Shown piece after piece: positions 1 through 10,870 of a DNA stretch of 64,000 bases. Source of the stretch: Bacillota bacterium (lineage in GTDB: Bacteria; Bacillota_I; Bacilli_A; Acholeplasmatales; Acholeplasmataceae); NCBI GenBank assembly GCA_018817915.1, contig JAHISX010000053.1, positions 1-64,000 on the forward strand, in the 5' to 3' direction. Below the pieces are notes generated by a model. That model saw only the letters and a program-made list of their open reading frames with translations. It was not told the origin of the DNA and searched no databases. Made by a program: the position numbers and the translations under genes. Position 1 is the stretch's first letter; each line of letters starts with the position of its first letter.

Positions 1-209
1 ACTTCTCATCATTCCTTTCATATGACAAGAAACACCTTTATTATATTTTAAAAAGGCTAAAAAAATTTAACCCTTCTATAATCTCTTGATATAGTTACTT
101 TCTTAATTCTATTGAAACAAAATTTACTTTGTCAAATTAAGAAAAATCAATTTGAGTTGCTTTATTCCGACTAGGTTTTATGCTACAATGTAAAGAGGAG
201 ATGATAACA

Positions 210-1589
210 ATGTCTATTGATTTTAAACAAGAAGTATTAAAAAGAAAAGATGATTTGATTGCTGATTTAACAAAACTGATTCAAATCAATTCAGAATTAA
301 CTACATTTGATCCAAATCGTAAGCAAGCACCTTTTGGTCCTGGTCTTAAGGAAGCTTTAGATGCCATGTTAGCAATTGGTGAAAAAGATGGTTTTGAAGT
401 TGTCAATTTAGATGGATATGCAGGTCATATTGAATATGGCAAGCAAAAAGATTTTGTCGGAATAATTGGACATTTGGATGTTGTCCCAGCTGGTAATGAT
501 TGGACTTATGCACCTTATGGAGCAGAAATTCACGATGGTAAAATGTATGGTCGTGGAACTGAAGATGACAAAGGACCAACAATTGCTGCATATTATGCTT
601 TAAAAATATTAAAAGAACTTAATGTACCTCTTTCAAAAAGAGTCAAGCTGATTTTGGGCAATGATGAAGAAACAGCATGGAGAGGAGTTAGACATTATTT
701 TAGTGTTTATCCAGAATCTCCAGTTTCAGGATTTATTCCTGATGCGGATTTTCCTTTAATTTATGCAGAAAAAGGTATTTCAAGAATACATGTTCAAGGT
801 AAAATTGATTCTGATGAATTAGTTTCAGTTGATGGCGGATTTAGAGATAACATGGTTCCTGATTATGCATCAGCTACTTTGAACGCAACTAAGGATTTTT
901 CAAAACTATTTTCTTCATTTTTAAAAAAGAAGCAGTATGAAGGTAGTGTATCTATTGAAAATGAACTTGTTTCAGTGAGAGTTGTTGGGAAGAGTGCACA
1001 TGGTTCAACACCTGAATTCGGCGAAAATGCAATAGATCGTTTATTTGAATTTTTAATCGAACAAAATGTTAAATCACCAGTCGTTAAGCTTGTTGAAAAA
1101 TTCTTAATTCATGATATTCATGGAACGAAACTTGATGTTGCTTATCATGATGAGGAAATGGGCTATTTAACGAATAATTTTGGTGTTATCAAATCAGAAA
1201 AAGGAAATTACACCATTAACTTAAATCTTAGATATCCAAATGGTGTCGATTTTGATCAAGTTGTCGCTAAATTAGGTGAACAATTTTCTGAATTTGGAGC
1301 AACCGTCAAGGTTGATACACATCAAAATTTACTTTATAAAGATCCCAACTCACCACTGGTTAAAACATTGATGGATGTTTATAAGAAGAACACAAATGAT
1401 CCAGATGCAAAACCAATCAATATTGGTGGTGGAACATTCGCACGTGCTATGCCTAATTGTGTTGCTTTTGGACCACATTTCTTAGATAAACCTACATTCA
1501 TCCACCAAAAGAATGAATTCATTGATATTAACGATTTATTATTAGCAACAATCATCTATACAGAAGCACTTTACGAACTAGCAAAATAA
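210..1589 (+). CDS. pepV: Dipeptidase PepV / Sapep-type M20 metallopeptidase
   Basis: M20 motifs [40 protein letters not shown]. The ORF track starts at 180, but AGAGGAG at ~194-200 favours the ATG at 210. Confidence 0.9.
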   Translation: MSIDFKQEVLKRKDDLIADLTKLIQINSELTTFDPNRKQAPFGPGLKEALDAMLAIGEKDGFEVVNLDGYAGHIEYGKQKDFVGIIGHLDVVPAGNDWTYAPYGAEIHDGKMYGRGTEDDKGPTIAAYYALKILKELNVPLSKRVKLILGNDEETAWRGVRHYFSVYPESPVSGFIPDADFPLIYAEKGISRIHVQGKIDSDELVSVDGGFRDNMVPDYASATLNATKDFSKLFSSFLKKKQYEGSVSIENELVSVRVVGKSAHGSTPEFGENAIDRLFEFLIEQNVKSPVVKLVEKFLIHDIHGTKLDVAYHDEEMGYLTNNFGVIKSEKGNYTINLNLRYPNGVDFDQVVAKLGEQFSEFGATVKVDTHQNLLYKDPNSPLVKTLMDVYKKNTNDPDAKPINIGGGTFARAMPNCVAFGPHFLDKPTFIHQKNEFIDINDLLLATIIYTEALYELAK

Positions 1590-1603
1590 CTTCGGAGGTA
1601 TTC

Positions 1604-2470
1604 ATGAAACCTTATCTTGATTTATGTCGTCATGTCATGGAAAATGGCAATTTTAAAATGGATAGAACAGGAACTGGAACAAAAAGTGTATTTGGATATC
1701 AAATGCGTTTTGATTTGAGTGATGGCTTTCCATTTTTAACGACGAAAAAAGTCCATTTAAAATCAATCATTCATGAGTTGTTATGGTTTATTCAAGGGGA
1801 TACGAATATTAAATATCTTGTTGATCATGATGTTAGAATTTGGAATGATTGGCCATATGCAACATTTAAGACAAGTTCTAGTTTTCATGGTGAAACCATG
1901 GATGATTATGTATATATGATAAAAAATGATGAAGAATTCGCTAAAATACATGGAGATTTAGGTCCAGTTTATGGCGCTCAATGGCGTAATTTTAATGGTG
2001 TTGATCAAATCCAATATATATTAGATGAAATCAAAAACAATCCTGATTCTAGACGAATGATTTTAAGTGCATGGAATCCAGCAGAAATTAAAAATATGGC
2101 TTTACCACCATGTCATACATTGATTCAGTTTTATGTTAGAGACTCTAAATTATCGTTGCAATTATATCAAAGGAGTGCTGATATCTTTTTAGGCGTTCCG
2201 TTTAATATTGCATCTTATGCACTATTACTCATGATGGTTGCTCAAGTTTCGAATCTAAAAGTTGGTGAATTTGTTCATACCTTAGGAGATGCTCACATCT
2301 ATCAAAACCATTTCGATCAAATCAATCTTCAGTTATCTAGAGATGTTAGACAAAGACCAACTATGAAAATCAACCCCAATGTAACTTCATTGTTTGATTT
2401 TAAATTTGAGGATTTTGAATTAGAAAACTATCATCCACATGCTGGAATTAAGGGCAAGGTGGCAGTATGA
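1604..2470 (+). CDS. thyA: Thymidylate synthase
   Basis: [60 protein letters not shown] motifs. The TGA stop overlaps the next ATG. Confidence 0.97.
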   Translation: MKPYLDLCRHVMENGNFKMDRTGTGTKSVFGYQMRFDLSDGFPFLTTKKVHLKSIIHELLWFIQGDTNIKYLVDHDVRIWNDWPYATFKTSSSFHGETMDDYVYMIKNDEEFAKIHGDLGPVYGAQWRNFNGVDQIQYILDEIKNNPDSRRMILSAWNPAEIKNMALPPCHTLIQFYVRDSKLSLQLYQRSADIFLGVPFNIASYALLLMMVAQVSNLKVGEFVHTLGDAHIYQNHFDQINLQLSRDVRQRPTMKINPNVTSLFDFKFEDFELENYHPHAGIKGKVAV

Positions 2471-2937
2471 TCTCAATGATATGGGCAATGGATGAGAATT
2501 GGTTAATAGGCAAAGATAATTTATTACCATGGCACTACCCCACAGATTTAGCTTATTTTAAGAATCATACAAAAAATCAAGCTGTTTTAATGGGTGATAT
2601 GACGTATCAATCACTTAAAACTTATTATGTAACTAAACCATTACCCTTTAAGAAGGTTTATGTTGCTAATATTGAAGATAAAGAATACACAGATGGATAT
2701 CATGTCAAAGATTTATTTGAGTTTCTTAAATCAACAGAAGAAGACATCATGATTATTGGTGGCAAAACGATTTATCAATTGGCATTGCCATATGCAAATA
2801 GACTCTATATTACGTATGTTCTAAAAACTCATGAAGGTAATGTATATTTCCCTAAGTTTGATTTAGCAGATTTCAAATTAATTGATAAAACTATTGAAGA
2901 TGGATTGATTTTTGCCGTCTATGAAAGGAAATCATAA
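2467..2937 (+). CDS. dfrA: Dihydrofolate reductase
   Basis: [29 protein letters not shown]-terminus and [23 protein letters not shown]; coupled to thyA. Confidence 0.93.
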   Translation: MISMIWAMDENWLIGKDNLLPWHYPTDLAYFKNHTKNQAVLMGDMTYQSLKTYYVTKPLPFKKVYVANIEDKEYTDGYHVKDLFEFLKSTEEDIMIIGGKTIYQLALPYANRLYITYVLKTHEGNVYFPKFDLADFKLIDKTIEDGLIFAVYERKS

Positions 2938-3728
2938 TGGTTTCAGCACTATTTCTCATTGTATGGTTATCAAGTACATATTTCCTAACATTATGGGTTG
3001 GTAATTACTATTTAATTCCTGTTTGGCTCATTTTAGCCTATTTTTTAGGTCTTTTAAGTGTTATTTTATTTTTATTTGTCAATTTGCCAATCATGAAATA
3101 TACAAAAGTAACAAACAAGTATAAAGTTTATGCAACAAGAAGTGTTGCAATCTTTATGGACCACTTTGTTATGAGAATAAGACTAACTGTTGAAGGTCTT
3201 GAAAATGTTCCTAAAGATGGTAAATTAACAATCTATGCTAATCACAAGTCATATGCAGATCCTTTCATTCTGATGGAAGTCATCAAATTTCCTATGACCG
3301 TGACACCTAAGATGGCAGTCTATAAAATACCTTTAATTGGGTTATGGCTGAAATATTTAGGCGCATTTCCTATTGATCGATCAAGTGATAGAAACACAGC
3401 AAGAGCGATGGTTGATGCTATCAAGGTTGTTAAAGATGGCATGGGTATGTTGATATTTCCTGAAGGTGGTATCAAAGATCGCAATGCAGAGAAAATGGTT
3501 GCTATGAGAGCTGGAGCTTATCGAGTTGCGATGAAAGCTGGTGCCGATATGCTTCCAATCAGCTTACAAAATACAACCAATATAAAATATAGAGCACCTT
3601 TTAGAAGCACTCATGTTAAGGTTGTTATTCATCCGATCATTCGATATGAAGATGTTAAAAATTTAGCAACAGCTGAAATAGCTGATCGGATATTCCACAT
3701 CATTAATGATCATTTATTCGATGTATAA
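2937..3728 (+). CDS. plsC: 1-acyl-sn-glycerol-3-phosphate acyltransferase
   Basis: NHKSYADPF (NHxxxxD box) and FPEGGIKDR motif; TAATG junction with dfrA. Confidence 0.9.
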   Translation: MVSALFLIVWLSSTYFLTLWVGNYYLIPVWLILAYFLGLLSVILFLFVNLPIMKYTKVTNKYKVYATRSVAIFMDHFVMRIRLTVEGLENVPKDGKLTIYANHKSYADPFILMEVIKFPMTVTPKMAVYKIPLIGLWLKYLGAFPIDRSSDRNTARAMVDAIKVVKDGMGMLIFPEGGIKDRNAEKMVAMRAGAYRVAMKAGADMLPISLQNTTNIKYRAPFRSTHVKVVIHPIIRYEDVKNLATAEIADRIFHIINDHLFDV

Positions 3729-3742
3729 ATTCATAATTAAAC

Positions 3743-3778
3743 AAATGCAAAACATGTTGATATGTTTTGCATTTTCTT
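3743..3778. terminator. Intrinsic terminator after plsC
   Basis: aaatgcaaaacat-gttgat-atgttttgcattt hairpin followed by ttttc. Confidence 0.75.
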
Positions 3779-3936
3779 TCATATAGAATATTTGTTTAGT
3801 TGTTTATTATTCTAAACAATAAAATCAATTTTAGATTTTTTCATGTATAATAGAATAAAATCAAATGAGTTTTACAGCTTAGCCATTCTCCATATCTCTT
3901 CCAAAATCTTAGATTTACTTTGAAAGGACATGAACC

Positions 3937-5229
3937 ATGACACAAAAACTGCAAAAAATCATTAAAAAATTTAGTTTACCCATATTATTTATTGCTGCTT
4001 TTATCTTTGCATTTTCACTGGAGCCTATATCAGATATTCTATCTAAATACAGGCAAATCTTGATGAGTTCATCGGTCTTATTATCTGATTATCTATATAT
4101 AGGTGGTTTATCTGCGACGTTAGTTAACGTTTTGTTGACGACTGGATTAAATCTAATCATTATTAAAGCTTTAAAAGTTAAAATGAATGGTGCTATTTTT
4201 GCTTGCATACTGACAATTGCAGGCTTTGCGTTTTTTGGTAAGAACTTATATAATGCTCTTCCATTACATATTGGTATTTTCCTTTATTGTAAGGTTAGCA
4301 AAACACAATGTAAAGATCATATTTTGGTCTTTTTGCTTTCTTCAGGGATATCCCCTATCACAAGTTTCCTCATATTTGGTGCAGGATTTAAACTAGTTTA
4401 CGGCATTATTTTAGGTGTAGTAGTTGGTATCATTGTTGGCTTCATCTTACCAGCATTTAATACTTTTTCTATGAAGTTTCATCAAGGTTATAATCTTTAT
4501 AATACAGGGTTTTCAATGGGAGTCATTTCAATGATTCTAACAGGTGTATTAGCATCTTTTGGAGTTGAGATTTATAGAAGTTCAGAACTCAATAATAGTT
4601 ATCATTATGAATTATTCTTAACCATAATATTGATTTCTTTATTATTTATTATCTTTGCATTTGTTGAAAATAGAAAGGTTCTTCAAAGGTATCCTTCAAT
4701 TTTTAAATCATCTGGTAGATTATATAGTGATTTTTCAGCAACTTTTGGAAAAGATGTAACATTACTGAACATTGGTTTTATGGGTTTAATCATTTCGTGT
4801 CTTATCTATATTATGGGTATACAGATTAATGGACCTGTCATGGGTGCTGTACTCACAGTAATAGGTTTTTCAGCATTTGGGAAACACCCATTAAATACGA
4901 TACCAGTTATCTTAGGTGCTATTTTAGCAATTGAGCTCACACCTCTTGAATGGACTATTGGATCATCTTTATCTGTCATCTTTGTGACTGGATTAGCACC
5001 AATCGCTGGCCAGTTTGGCATCATAGCTGGCATTATAGCAGGATTCATCCATTTAATGATTACACCACTTGCTTTAGACTTCCAAGGAGGTTTTGATTTA
5101 TATAACAATGGCTTTGCAGCTGGATTTGTTTCAGCTTTGCTTGCTCCTATATATTCAGTCATATTTAAATCAAGAGATGACTATATTAAATGGAATCCAA
5201 TCTTACCACTAAAAGTGGTGGAAAAATAA
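3937..5229 (+). CDS. DUF1576-like polytopic membrane protein with two similar halves
   Basis: Highly hydrophobic. Repeated motifs GFAFFGKNLYNALPLHIG / GFSAFGKHPLNTIPVILG and GYNLYNTGFSMGVIS / GFDLYNNGFAAGFVS. Confidence 0.65.
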   Translation: MTQKLQKIIKKFSLPILFIAAFIFAFSLEPISDILSKYRQILMSSSVLLSDYLYIGGLSATLVNVLLTTGLNLIIIKALKVKMNGAIFACILTIAGFAFFGKNLYNALPLHIGIFLYCKVSKTQCKDHILVFLLSSGISPITSFLIFGAGFKLVYGIILGVVVGIIVGFILPAFNTFSMKFHQGYNLYNTGFSMGVISMILTGVLASFGVEIYRSSELNNSYHYELFLTIILISLLFIIFAFVENRKVLQRYPSIFKSSGRLYSDFSATFGKDVTLLNIGFMGLIISCLIYIMGIQINGPVMGAVLTVIGFSAFGKHPLNTIPVILGAILAIELTPLEWTIGSSLSVIFVTGLAPIAGQFGIIAGIIAGFIHLMITPLALDFQGGFDLYNNGFAAGFVSALLAPIYSVIFKSRDDYIKWNPILPLKVVEK

Positions 5230-5250
5230 AAAAAGGCTAAGCCTTTTTAT
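5228..5250. terminator. Bidirectional terminator between convergent genes
   Basis: aaaaaggc-taa-gccttttt hairpin with flanking A/T runs. Confidence 0.75.
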
Positions 5251-5804
5251 TCTACAATGCGTATTTGCTTATCTATAATTTCGAAATAGATGACATCTGT
5301 ATTATTAACTAAATCAGTAAATGCATATTTTTTTGGATCAATGTAGACTCTAAGTGCTTTAATCACATGAGAATGTGTCACAAGAAGCACTTTTTTATTT
5401 TCGTACGCATCTGCTAATTTAAGTGCTGCGCTAACAACTCTATTAATCAATAATTGATCGTCTTCATATCCATCAAATTTGTAATTTTTTTGTCTGACTA
5501 AAGGCATTGCATCACCTACTGGTAGTTCATCAAGATGAAAGAAGTCGCGCTCAACGAATTGATGTTCAACCCTAATTGGTTGATTATATCTCATTTTTTT
5601 TGAAATAATAAAAGCTGTTTCTAGTGCTCTTGATAATGGAGAAGAAGCAATTAAATCAAATTGAATTTCTTGATTGGTGAATATATTTGCAAGATCTCTT
5701 GACTGTTTTTTCCCTGTTTGGTTTAAAGGTATATTAACCCTACCTTGAACTATTCCTGCAGCATTATAATAAGTTTGTCCGTGTCGAACCATAGCTAATA
5801 TCAT
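5247..5804 (-). CDS. Histidine phosphatase (phosphoglycerate mutase-like) family protein
   Basis: N-terminal MVRHGQTYYNAAGIVQGR, SSPLSRALETA, and VTHSHVIKAL. Confidence 0.88.
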   Translation of the reverse strand: MILAMVRHGQTYYNAAGIVQGRVNIPLNQTGKKQSRDLANIFTNQEIQFDLIASSPLSRALETAFIISKKMRYNQPIRVEHQFVERDFFHLDELPVGDAMPLVRQKNYKFDGYEDDQLLINRVVSAALKLADAYENKKVLLVTHSHVIKALRVYIDPKKYAFTDLVNNTDVIYFEIIDKQIRIVE

Positions 5805-5882
5805 GATATACCTCTTTTCATCTTTCTCATTATAACATAATGAGCATTATTTATGATAAAATATAGGTAAGGAGGCGAGGAT

Positions 5883-7178
5883 ATGCACATCGTAGATTTA
5901 ATCGCCAAAAAGAGAGATGGCAAAGTATTAAGTAAAAATGAAATAGAATTCATTATTAAAGGTTATACTGAGGGTAAAATTCCTGATTATCAAATCAGTG
6001 CTTTATTGATGGCAATTTATTTTCAAAATATGAATGATGAGGAATCAACATATTTAGCATTAGCAATGAGGGATTCTGGTGACTCGATAGATTTATCAGA
6101 AATTACAGGAATTAAAGTAGACAAGCATTCAACAGGCGGAGTTGGTGATAAGGTTACACTTGTTTTAGGACCTTTACTAGCTAGCTTAGGTGTTAAATTC
6201 GCTAAAATGAGCGGTAGAGGACTTGGGCATACTGGTGGAACGATTGATAAATTAGAAAGCATTCCAGGATACAAAGTTGTATTGCCTGTGGAACAGTTTA
6301 TTCAGCAGGTTAAAGATATTGGAATAGCCATTGTTGGGCAAAGTGGTGATGTTTCACCTGCAGATAAGAAATTATATGCACTAAGAGATGTAACAGCAAC
6401 AGTTGATACAATTCCTTTAATCGCATCATCTATTATGTCAAAAAAACTTGCTAGTGGTGCTGATGCCATTGTCTTAGATGTTAAAGTTGGACATGGAGCA
6501 TTCATGAAAACAGAAGAGGAAGCAGTAAAATTAGCTGAACTTATGGTTAGTATTGGTAAATTAGCTGGTAAAAAAATGACTGCAATTTTAACTGGTATGG
6601 ATGAACCTCTTGGACATAAAATAGGGAATGCTCTAGAAGTATATGAAGCGATTGAAACATTAAATGGACAAGGTCCAAGCGATTTAGTTGAGGTCACAAT
6701 TGAAATTGGAGCTCATTTATTATTAGATGCACAAATAGAAACAGATTTCGAAACAGCAAAAGTTAGATTAGAAGAAGCATTGCAAAATGGCACGGCTTAT
6801 GCAAAATTCCTAGAACTTGTTGAAGCTCAAGGTGGAGATACATCCAGTCTAGATAATCCTAGTTTACTGCTATCTAAAAATACAATTCCCGTCCTATCTG
6901 AAAAAGAAGGATTTATCATGGATATAGATGCCATGGATATAGGTAAGGCAGCAATGAGATTAGGAGCAGGAAGAGAAACAAAAGAAGATACAGTTTACTT
7001 AGATGTAGGACTAGACTTACATAAAAAAATAGGATCACATGTCAAAAAAGGCGATGTGATTGCTACATTGTATGTAAGAGATAAGGGTATTGAAGAAGCT
7101 AAGGAATTGATTTTAGATTCAATGACGATTGGAAAAGAAGAAAAGAAAATCGTTTTAATTAAACAAACAATCAAATAA
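5883..7178 (+). CDS. pdp: Pyrimidine-nucleoside phosphorylase
   Basis: VDKHSTGGVGDKVTLVLGPLLASLG, KMSGRGLGHTGGTIDKLESIPG, DVKVGHGAFMK. Confidence 0.95.
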   Translation: MHIVDLIAKKRDGKVLSKNEIEFIIKGYTEGKIPDYQISALLMAIYFQNMNDEESTYLALAMRDSGDSIDLSEITGIKVDKHSTGGVGDKVTLVLGPLLASLGVKFAKMSGRGLGHTGGTIDKLESIPGYKVVLPVEQFIQQVKDIGIAIVGQSGDVSPADKKLYALRDVTATVDTIPLIASSIMSKKLASGADAIVLDVKVGHGAFMKTEEEAVKLAELMVSIGKLAGKKMTAILTGMDEPLGHKIGNALEVYEAIETLNGQGPSDLVEVTIEIGAHLLLDAQIETDFETAKVRLEEALQNGTAYAKFLELVEAQGGDTSSLDNPSLLLSKNTIPVLSEKEGFIMDIDAMDIGKAAMRLGAGRETKEDTVYLDVGLDLHKKIGSHVKKGDVIATLYVRDKGIEEAKELILDSMTIGKEEKKIVLIKQTIK

Positions 7179-7188
7179 TGGTGATTAG

Positions 7189-8307
7189 ATGATTATGCAT
7201 CCGGATTACAATAATTCGATACTCAATGTAACTGCAACTATTCTTAAGCACTACCATGCACCTTCGATTTATGCCAGTATTCCAGAGTTAGAGGCATATT
7301 TAAGATATCAACCAAAGCATGTGATTTTAGTGTTGCTTGATGGCATGGGTATTGATATCATTAATCGATATTTAAACCCAGATGACTTCATTAGAAAACA
7401 TCTTAAAAAAACGATTACTTCGGTTTTTCCACCCACAACAGTTGCTGCAACCAATGCAGTTTTATCTGGGCTACCACCTTATAGTAGTGGTTATTTAGGA
7501 TGGGTTCAGTATTTTAAGAAAGAAAAAACAAATCAAATTGTTTTCTTAAATCAGGATTTTTATGATCCAAATATAAAATTTGATTTTGTTTTTAGAGAAA
7601 GATATTTAAATTATCCAACAATATATGAACAAATAGTAAGAAATAGTCCTAATCAAAAAACATATGAATTATTTCCTAGTTTCAGAGCAAATGGCTTTGA
7701 TAGTTTTTCTCAACAAGCAGATAGAGTTGTTGAGCTTACTAAAAAAGATGAAGAGAATTTCACTTATATCTATTGGACAGAACCTGATTTTACCGAACAT
7801 GATTTTGGTACGGTAGCTGATCAAACAGAGCAAGTATTGAGATTACTAAACGAACAAGTTGAACGACTTTCCCAACAAATCAATCAAGATACACTCTTTA
7901 TAGTCATTGCTGACCATGGATTTGCTGATGTTGTCGGTATAGACTTATTTGATGATCTTGAAATCATGAATATGTTAAGAAGAAAACCTTCTATGGAACC
8001 TAGAGCAACCAATTTTTTTGTTAAACCATTGATGAAAAAAAAGTTCAAAAATATATTTAATAAGAAATATGGGAATGATTTTATCCTCTATAAGAAAGAA
8101 GAACTTTATCAAGCAGGGCTTCTAGGCTTCGGAGTGAAACATCCAATGTTAGAGGATTTCATCGGCGATTATATAGCAATATCGGTGAGTGATAAAATGT
8201 TTAATTTCAAGGAGCACTCTAAATTTCTAGGTCATCATGCTGGATTGACCAAAAAAGAGATGGAAGTACCTCTTGTTATCTTTTATAAAGATAAAGACAA
8301 CTTATAA
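7189..8307 (+). CDS. Alkaline phosphatase superfamily / nucleotide pyrophosphatase-phosphodiesterase-like protein
   Basis: VLLDGMGIDII, SVFPPTTVAATNAVLSGLPP, IADHGFADV metal-site motifs. Confidence 0.8.
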   Translation: MIMHPDYNNSILNVTATILKHYHAPSIYASIPELEAYLRYQPKHVILVLLDGMGIDIINRYLNPDDFIRKHLKKTITSVFPPTTVAATNAVLSGLPPYSSGYLGWVQYFKKEKTNQIVFLNQDFYDPNIKFDFVFRERYLNYPTIYEQIVRNSPNQKTYELFPSFRANGFDSFSQQADRVVELTKKDEENFTYIYWTEPDFTEHDFGTVADQTEQVLRLLNEQVERLSQQINQDTLFIVIADHGFADVVGIDLFDDLEIMNMLRRKPSMEPRATNFFVKPLMKKKFKNIFNKKYGNDFILYKKEELYQAGLLGFGVKHPMLEDFIGDYIAISVSDKMFNFKEHSKFLGHHAGLTKKEMEVPLVIFYKDKDNL

Positions 8308-8323
8308 AGTTGTCTTTTTTTAT
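8289..8323 (+). terminator. Intrinsic terminator
   Basis: aaagacaactt-ata-aagttgtcttttttt. Confidence 0.8.
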
Positions 8324-8324
8324 A

Positions 8325-8356
8325 GAAAAAAGGCTTAGATGAACTAAGCCTTTAGT
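8325..8356 (-). terminator. Intrinsic terminator downstream of the SPFH gene
   Basis: aaaaggcttag-atgaa-ctaagccttt; A-run on + strand gives a U-run on the - transcript. Confidence 0.7.
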
Positions 8357-8358
8357 TA

Positions 8359-9303
8359 TTATTTAGTTACTTTTCCTTCTTTTGCAATTTCTGCTGCCAT
8401 TAAAACTGTTGATGCGATGTCTGTAATATTAGTAGGAACAACAATCTTAGTAGCTTGACCATTAGCAACCAATGCTAATGCTTCTAGTGATTTCAATGTT
8501 AGAACTGCTTGATCTGCTCCAGCATCTTTAATTAATTTAATACCAAGTGCTTCAGCTTCTTTAATCTTAAAGATTGCGGATGCATCACCTTCAGCTTTAA
8601 GAATAGTTTGTTGTTTATAAGCTTCGGCTCTAAGAAGAACTGCTTCAGCTTCACCTTCAGCTTCAAGAATCTTAGAACGTTTGTCACCTTCAGCAATTAG
8701 AATGGTCTGACGCTTTTCACGTTCAGCACGCATTTGTTTTTCCATGGAATCACGGATATCTTTAGGTGGAACGATGTTTTTCACTTCAACACGGTTAACT
8801 TTAATTCCCCATGGGTCAGTTGCTTCATCAAGAATTAATCTCATCTTCGTGTTAATTAAATCTCTAGATGTAAGTGTTTGGTCAAGGTCCAAGTCACCAA
8901 TGATATTACGTAATGTGGTTGCTGAGATGTTTTCAATAGCCATCATTGGATTTTCTGTACCATACGTATATGCTTTAGGATCTGTAATTGCAAAGAATAC
9001 AACCGTATCAATTTGCATTGTAACATTATCTCTTGTAATAACAGGTTGTGGATCGAAATCTTTAACTTGTTCTTTTAATGATACTGTCTTAACCTGGCGG
9101 TCAAGAATTGGCCATAAGAAGTGAAGCCCAACACCCCAAGTTTTGTAATAACCACCTAAACGTTCAACAATAACCTTTTTAGTTTGTGTAACTAATCTCC
9201 AGCTAGATGCGAACACAATCAATAGGATTGCTCCAATGATCAATAAAACGATACCAACTGTAGACATTGCAACTGGTGCAAGTAAATTACTTAAAAAACT
9301 CAT
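8359..9303 (-). CDS. SPFH/Band 7 (stomatin/QmcA-like) membrane protein
   Basis: N-terminal TM then VTQTKKVIVERLGGYYKTWGVGLHFLWPILDR, DNVTMQIDTVVFFAITDP, KQMRAEREKRQTILIAEG. Confidence 0.93.
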   Translation of the reverse strand: MSFLSNLLAPVAMSTVGIVLLIIGAILLIVFASSWRLVTQTKKVIVERLGGYYKTWGVGLHFLWPILDRQVKTVSLKEQVKDFDPQPVITRDNVTMQIDTVVFFAITDPKAYTYGTENPMMAIENISATTLRNIIGDLDLDQTLTSRDLINTKMRLILDEATDPWGIKVNRVEVKNIVPPKDIRDSMEKQMRAEREKRQTILIAEGDKRSKILEAEGEAEAVLLRAEAYKQQTILKAEGDASAIFKIKEAEALGIKLIKDAGADQAVLTLKSLEALALVANGQATKIVVPTNITDIASTVLMAAEIAKEGKVTK

Positions 9304-9321
9304 TTTTCATTCCTCTTTTCT

Positions 9322-9747
9322 TTAATCTATTTTTTCGACAATCAATTTAGCGCCTTCAATATCTAATACACGAACATTATCGCCAACTTCAATGACTTCA
9401 TTTGAAATAGCTGACCATTCTTGATTTCTAACTTTTGCACGACCAATCATATCGATTTCAATTTTTTGGATACATACACCATTCGCACCAATATATAAAT
9501 CAACATTGGTTCTAATTTCATTTGTTTTGAAATACGACATTGCAATAGGTCTAGTTACGGCGAGTAATAATATGGAAACAACTACGAATAAAACGATTTG
9601 GATAATGATATTCACATTAAGAAGTGCCAAGACAAAACTTGGAATTGCAGCCAATGCGAACCATACACTAACCATATTGGCTGTTGCAAATTCAACAAAA
9701 AGTGCAACAATGAAAATGCCTAACCACAACCATAACATCCATTCCAT
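9322..9747 (-). CDS. NfeD family membrane protein
   Basis: TM N-terminus plus C-terminal OB-like GRAKVRNQEWSAISNEVIEVGDNVRVLDIEGAKLIV; paired with SPFH gene. Confidence 0.88.
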   Translation of the reverse strand: MEWMLWLWLGIFIVALFVEFATANMVSVWFALAAIPSFVLALLNVNIIIQIVLFVVVSILLLAVTRPIAMSYFKTNEIRTNVDLYIGANGVCIQKIEIDMIGRAKVRNQEWSAISNEVIEVGDNVRVLDIEGAKLIVEKID

Positions 9748-9748
9748 A

Positions 9749-10132
9749 TTATAATTCCTCCTTCATATCAACAATTAATAGTTGATCTTTACTATTCCAA
9801 TTTGCCTTGTATTTATGCGTTTCAAATTCAAGATTCAAATTGGCAAGTTCACTCATTTCTTCCATGAATGCCTTATTGGTGACACGGCTATAAGATGAGC
9901 GGACGGTGATTCTATATTTCTGATTTTCAGGAATATCGTGACGAATCGCGTCTGTTTTATTGAGTGGTTTCACTACAATAAGTTTTTTCGCTTTATCAAA
10001 TCCAAGCATGACACTATATGCATTCTCAAAATAGACAGTTGCTGGTTTATTTAATGTAATATTTCCAGCAGCTAGTGTAACAATACAGTCTTTTGGTTTT
10101 TCATTAAACCAAGTTATTTCCATTGCAATCAA
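9749..10132 (-). CDS. Conserved hypothetical protein next to NfeD
   Basis: Complete ORF with sensible composition, adjacent to and codirectional with nfeD/SPFH; no family recognised. Confidence 0.6.
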   Translation of the reverse strand: MIAMEITWFNEKPKDCIVTLAAGNITLNKPATVYFENAYSVMLGFDKAKKLIVVKPLNKTDAIRHDIPENQKYRITVRSSYSRVTNKAFMEEMSELANLNLEFETHKYKANWNSKDQLLIVDMKEEL

Positions 10133-10201
10133 CTCCTTACACTATCTATTATACCTCAAATTATTTAGATTGCAATAAAAATTACTTAAAATTATTAAAT
10201 G

Positions 10202-10648
10202 TTATTTATACCACAATTCAATAATCTCAATTCCATAATCTTCTGCATATTCACGTATGATATGTTTTATATCTTCAGTTAAACCTATTTCAGGTGTTAT
10301 ATGGCTTATGATGTAGTTCTTTAGTTCTTTAATAGAATCTAGTGCAGTATATACAAATAATTTTATTTCGACGATTTTATATCTTAAATAGATTGTTTGA
10401 GTGGATTTAGACTCGGTATCTTCGATTTTAAATTGGAGTTTTTGCTCATTAAGTGGTACGACCTGAACAACTCTTTGCACTAAAGGTATATTGAAAAATA
10501 TGGCTGGGCCATAGACGATTTTATAAAAACCACCTAATCTTTCTAATACGTGTGCTTCATTTTCTCGAGCTATTTTGTAATTTAATCCAAATAATAGTAA
10601 TACAAAAAATGTGATGACAACTATAACTATTGTAATTTCTCTTGGCAT
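10202..10648 (-). CDS. Short SPFH/Band 7-like protein (148 aa)
   Basis: TM then ARENEAHVLERLGGFYKIVYGPAIFFNIPLVQRVVQVVPLNEQKLQFK, as in SPFH N-termini; no coiled-coil flotillin region. Confidence 0.7.
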   Translation of the reverse strand: MPREITIVIVVITFFVLLLFGLNYKIARENEAHVLERLGGFYKIVYGPAIFFNIPLVQRVVQVVPLNEQKLQFKIEDTESKSTQTIYLRYKIVEIKLFVYTALDSIKELKNYIISHITPEIGLTEDIKHIIREYAEDYGIEIIELWYK

Positions 10649-10711
10649 GATATACCTCTTTCATAGGAATTATTTGTTGTATATTCTAATCTTTAATGAT
10701 ATGATATAGAT

Positions 10712-10802
10712 GATCACTACGGGGAGCTTAAATGCTGAGAGGACGAAAGTCGACCCGCGAACCTGATCTGGATCATACCAGCGGAGGGATAGTCGACGAA
10801 TC
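10712..10802 (+). ncRNA. TPP riboswitch (THI element)
   Basis: cggggagc...gctgaga...acccgcgaacctgatctggatcataccagcggaggga matches the THI-box core; lies upstream of thiT. Confidence 0.95.
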
Positions 10803-10870
10803 ATTTGTCATTTACTATCAATTTCTTGGTTATCCATAGAAATTTTTTATTTTTCTAAGGAGAAGAAGAG

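Noticed and set aside
4806-5162. Antisense ORFs such as 4806-5162, 6023-6274, 6302-6697, 8744-9124, 24585-24848
   Set aside because: They lie opposite well-supported genes with strong family motifs and have no recognisable motifs or SD context of their own.
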